Assembly: GCA_036500145.1 (NCBI GenBank)
Contig: DASYCO010000068.1
Coordinates: 1 to 26,622, forward strand
Direction: 5' to 3'
Length of the DNA stretch: 26,622 nt
Source: CAMAVH01 sp036500145
GTDB lineage: Bacteria > Pseudomonadota > Alphaproteobacteria > SMXQ01
Part shown: piece after piece, positions 25,362 to 26,622 of the stretch
Layout of the letters: each line of letters opens with the position of its first letter
Position numbering within the stretch: position 1 is the stretch's first letter
The notes under the pieces: generated by a model
Told to the model about the DNA's origin: nothing
The model's database searches: none
Seen by the model: only the letters and a program-made list of their open reading frames with translations
Made by a program: the position numbers and the translations under genes

Positions 25362-26414
25362 ATGGGAAGCATCGACGCGGATGCCCACGTCATCGAGAAT
25401 CCGCTGACCTTCGAATATATCGAGGAAGCCGACAAAAAATTGCGGCCCATGGTGGTGCAGCAGGTCGCCGGCAATACGCTGGCCAACAACGAAGGCGGCA
25501 AGCAGACCAAGTTCTGGGTGATCGACGGGCGCGTGCAACCGATGGAAGGCAACATCGGCTCCAACACCTCCGAGGAATCGCGCGAGATGCGCGACGTCTC
25601 CTCGCGCCTGGCGCACATGGACGAGCTGGAGATCGACGTCCAGGTGCTGTTCCCGACGGTGTTCCTGCGCGCCTGGACGCAGAACGAGAAGATCGAATAC
25701 GCGCTCTGCCGCAGCTACAACCGCTGGCTCGCCGACATTTGGAAGAAGGCCGGCGACCGGCTGCGCTGGGCGGTGATGCCGCCGCTGCTCTCCTCGTGGG
25801 ACAAGGTGCGCGCCGAGCTGGAGTTCGCCAAGGCGCATGGCGCCTGCAGCATCTTCCTGCGCGGCCTCGAGATCGAGAAGAAGCTGTCCGACGAGCATTT
25901 CTACCCGCTGTGGGAGATGGCCGAGGACCTCGACCTCGCCGTGGCCTTCCATTCTGGCAACAACAGCTTCGCCGTGCGCGACATCTACAAGGATGAGACC
26001 GGCTTCTCGCGCTCGAAGCTGCCTGTGGTCGGCGCCTTCCATTCGCTGCTGATGGAAGGCATCCCGACGAAGTTCCCCAAGGTGCGCTGGGGCTTCGTCG
26101 AGGTCAGCGCGCAATGGCTGCCTTACGCCCTGAACGACCTGGAACTGCGCTTCAAGCGCCGCGGCAAGCGCTTCCCGAAGAGCCCGCTCAAGGAAAACAA
26201 CATGTGGGTCGCCTGCCAGACGACGGACGACCTGCCCTACATCATCAAGCATGTGGGCGACGACCATCTGGTGATCGGCACCGACTACGGCCATGCCGAC
26301 ACCTCGGCGCAGATCGAGGCGCTGCGGCTGATCCGCGACAACGGCACGCTGCCGAAGGAATCGGTCGACAAGATCCTCGACGCCAATTCGCGCCGGTTCT
26401 ACGGCCTGAACTGA
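25362..26414 (+). CDS. Amidohydrolase-2 family (ACMSD-like) metal-dependent hydrolase/decarboxylase
   Basis: 350 residues, with AGGGAGA upstream. The N-terminus SIDADAHVIENPLTF carries the first metal-site motif (Asp5, Asp7, His9); further ligands are likely His197 in AVAFHSGN and Asp308 in VIGTDYGHADT, and HMDELEIDVQVLFPTVF is typical of this subgroup. The (beta/alpha)8 family includes 2-amino-3-carboxymuconate semialdehyde decarboxylase, gamma-resorcylate decarboxylase and many uncharacterised enzymes, so the substrate cannot be named. There is no signal peptide. It has its own promoter and terminator, so it appears to be a single-gene unit. Confidence 0.87.
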   Translation: MGSIDADAHVIENPLTFEYIEEADKKLRPMVVQQVAGNTLANNEGGKQTKFWVIDGRVQPMEGNIGSNTSEESREMRDVSSRLAHMDELEIDVQVLFPTVFLRAWTQNEKIEYALCRSYNRWLADIWKKAGDRLRWAVMPPLLSSWDKVRAELEFAKAHGACSIFLRGLEIEKKLSDEHFYPLWEMAEDLDLAVAFHSGNNSFAVRDIYKDETGFSRSKLPVVGAFHSLLMEGIPTKFPKVRWGFVEVSAQWLPYALNDLELRFKRRGKRFPKSPLKENNMWVACQTTDDLPYIIKHVGDDHLVIGTDYGHADTSAQIEALRLIRDNGTLPKESVDKILDANSRRFYGLN

Positions 26415-26433
26415 TCGCCGGTCCTGAAAGCGA

Positions 26434-26465
26434 AAAAGGCCCGCAGGCGACTGCGGGCCTTTTTT
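26434..26465. terminator. Strong intrinsic terminator after the amidohydrolase
   Basis: AAAAGGCCCGCAG (26434-26446) pairs with CTGCGGGCCTTTT (26451-26463) around GCGA, with TTTTTT at 26460-26465 on the plus strand and a T run on the minus strand from the A tract, so it serves both converging genes. Confidence 0.92.
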
Positions 26466-26476
26466 CTGGGCGCCGC

Positions 26477-26622
26477 TCAGCCTTCGATCAGGGCGATGGT
26501 GCGCTCCGGCGCGAAGCAGAGCGTCACGGCGTCGCCTGGCACGATAGGCTGCACGAAGGGCGTGCGCACGAGCAATTCCTTCTCGCCGGCCATCACCACA
26601 TATTCGACGATCTCGCCGAGGT
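26477..26622 (-). CDS. C-terminal part of an ABC transporter ATP-binding protein (TOBE domain), 5' end outside the window
   Basis: About 48 codons are visible, ending at TGA (26477-26479). The sequence includes LGEIVEYVVMAGEKELLVRT and PGDAVTLCFAPERTIALIEG; the LGEIVEY start, the (V/I)xPGDxVxLxFxPE pattern and the terminal strand are those of the TOBE domain of PotA/FbpC-type importer ATPases, for example polyamine or iron uptake. The nucleotide-binding domain lies outside, so the substrate class cannot be decided. Confidence 0.7.
   Translation of the reverse strand, partial: LGEIVEYVVMAGEKELLVRTPFVQPIVPGDAVTLCFAPERTIALIEG

Overview
This is an ordinary-looking chromosomal segment of a GC-rich alphaproteobacterium. 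The evidence is the gene order mrp - hflK - hflC - degP - serB - miaA - ilvB - ilvN - ilvC - mreBCD - mrdA - rodA, the C-terminus of a flavin-dependent thymidylate synthase, and regulatory words typical of the class (a sigma-EcfG promoter and CtrA-type 8-mers). The ilv-to-mre arrangement suggests a Rhodospirillales/Hyphomicrobiales-like lineage, but genus cannot be fixed by eye. No IS element, prophage, CRISPR array or plasmid gene was seen.

Layout. Positions 1-210 hold a partial thyX-like 3' end. Positions 230-5551 are an envelope and protein quality-control block: Mrp Fe-S carrier on the minus strand, and divergently HflK/HflC (translationally coupled) and the periplasmic protease-chaperone DegP behind a structured leader. 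Positions 5627-7546 hold serB (minus) and miaA (plus), head to head. Positions 7529-11243 are the branched-chain amino-acid block ilvB-ilvN-ilvC, with a possible short leader and a strong terminator. Positions 11283-17495 are the rod-shape (elongasome) operon mreB-mreC-mreD-mrdA-rodA, tightly packed with ATGA overlaps, behind a long AT-richer leader bearing an inverted pair of TTAACCAT words. A tRNA-Lys(CTT) gene with its own promoter follows.

Positions 17856-26622 are more accessory: an NTF2-like SnoaL protein; a membrane acyltransferase; a small tautomerase divergent from an HxlR-type regulator, followed by a DHA2-type MFS exporter and a tandem-duplicated bicupin; then a stress-related group (GlsB/YeaQ-like membrane protein, double-BON periplasmic protein, holin-like YqjE-type and DUF883/YqjD-type proteins); an amidohydrolase-2 family enzyme; and the 3' end of an ABC-transporter ATPase (TOBE domain).

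Nothing here looks like an undescribed multi-gene system. The best leads are regulatory: a perfect GGAAC-N16-CGTT promoter before the GlsB-like gene, a bidirectional near-match before the DUF883 gene, the CtrA-like inverted repeat before mreB, and the leader upstream of ilvB. Protein-level curiosities are a DxE (not DxD) SerB motif and the internally duplicated bicupin.
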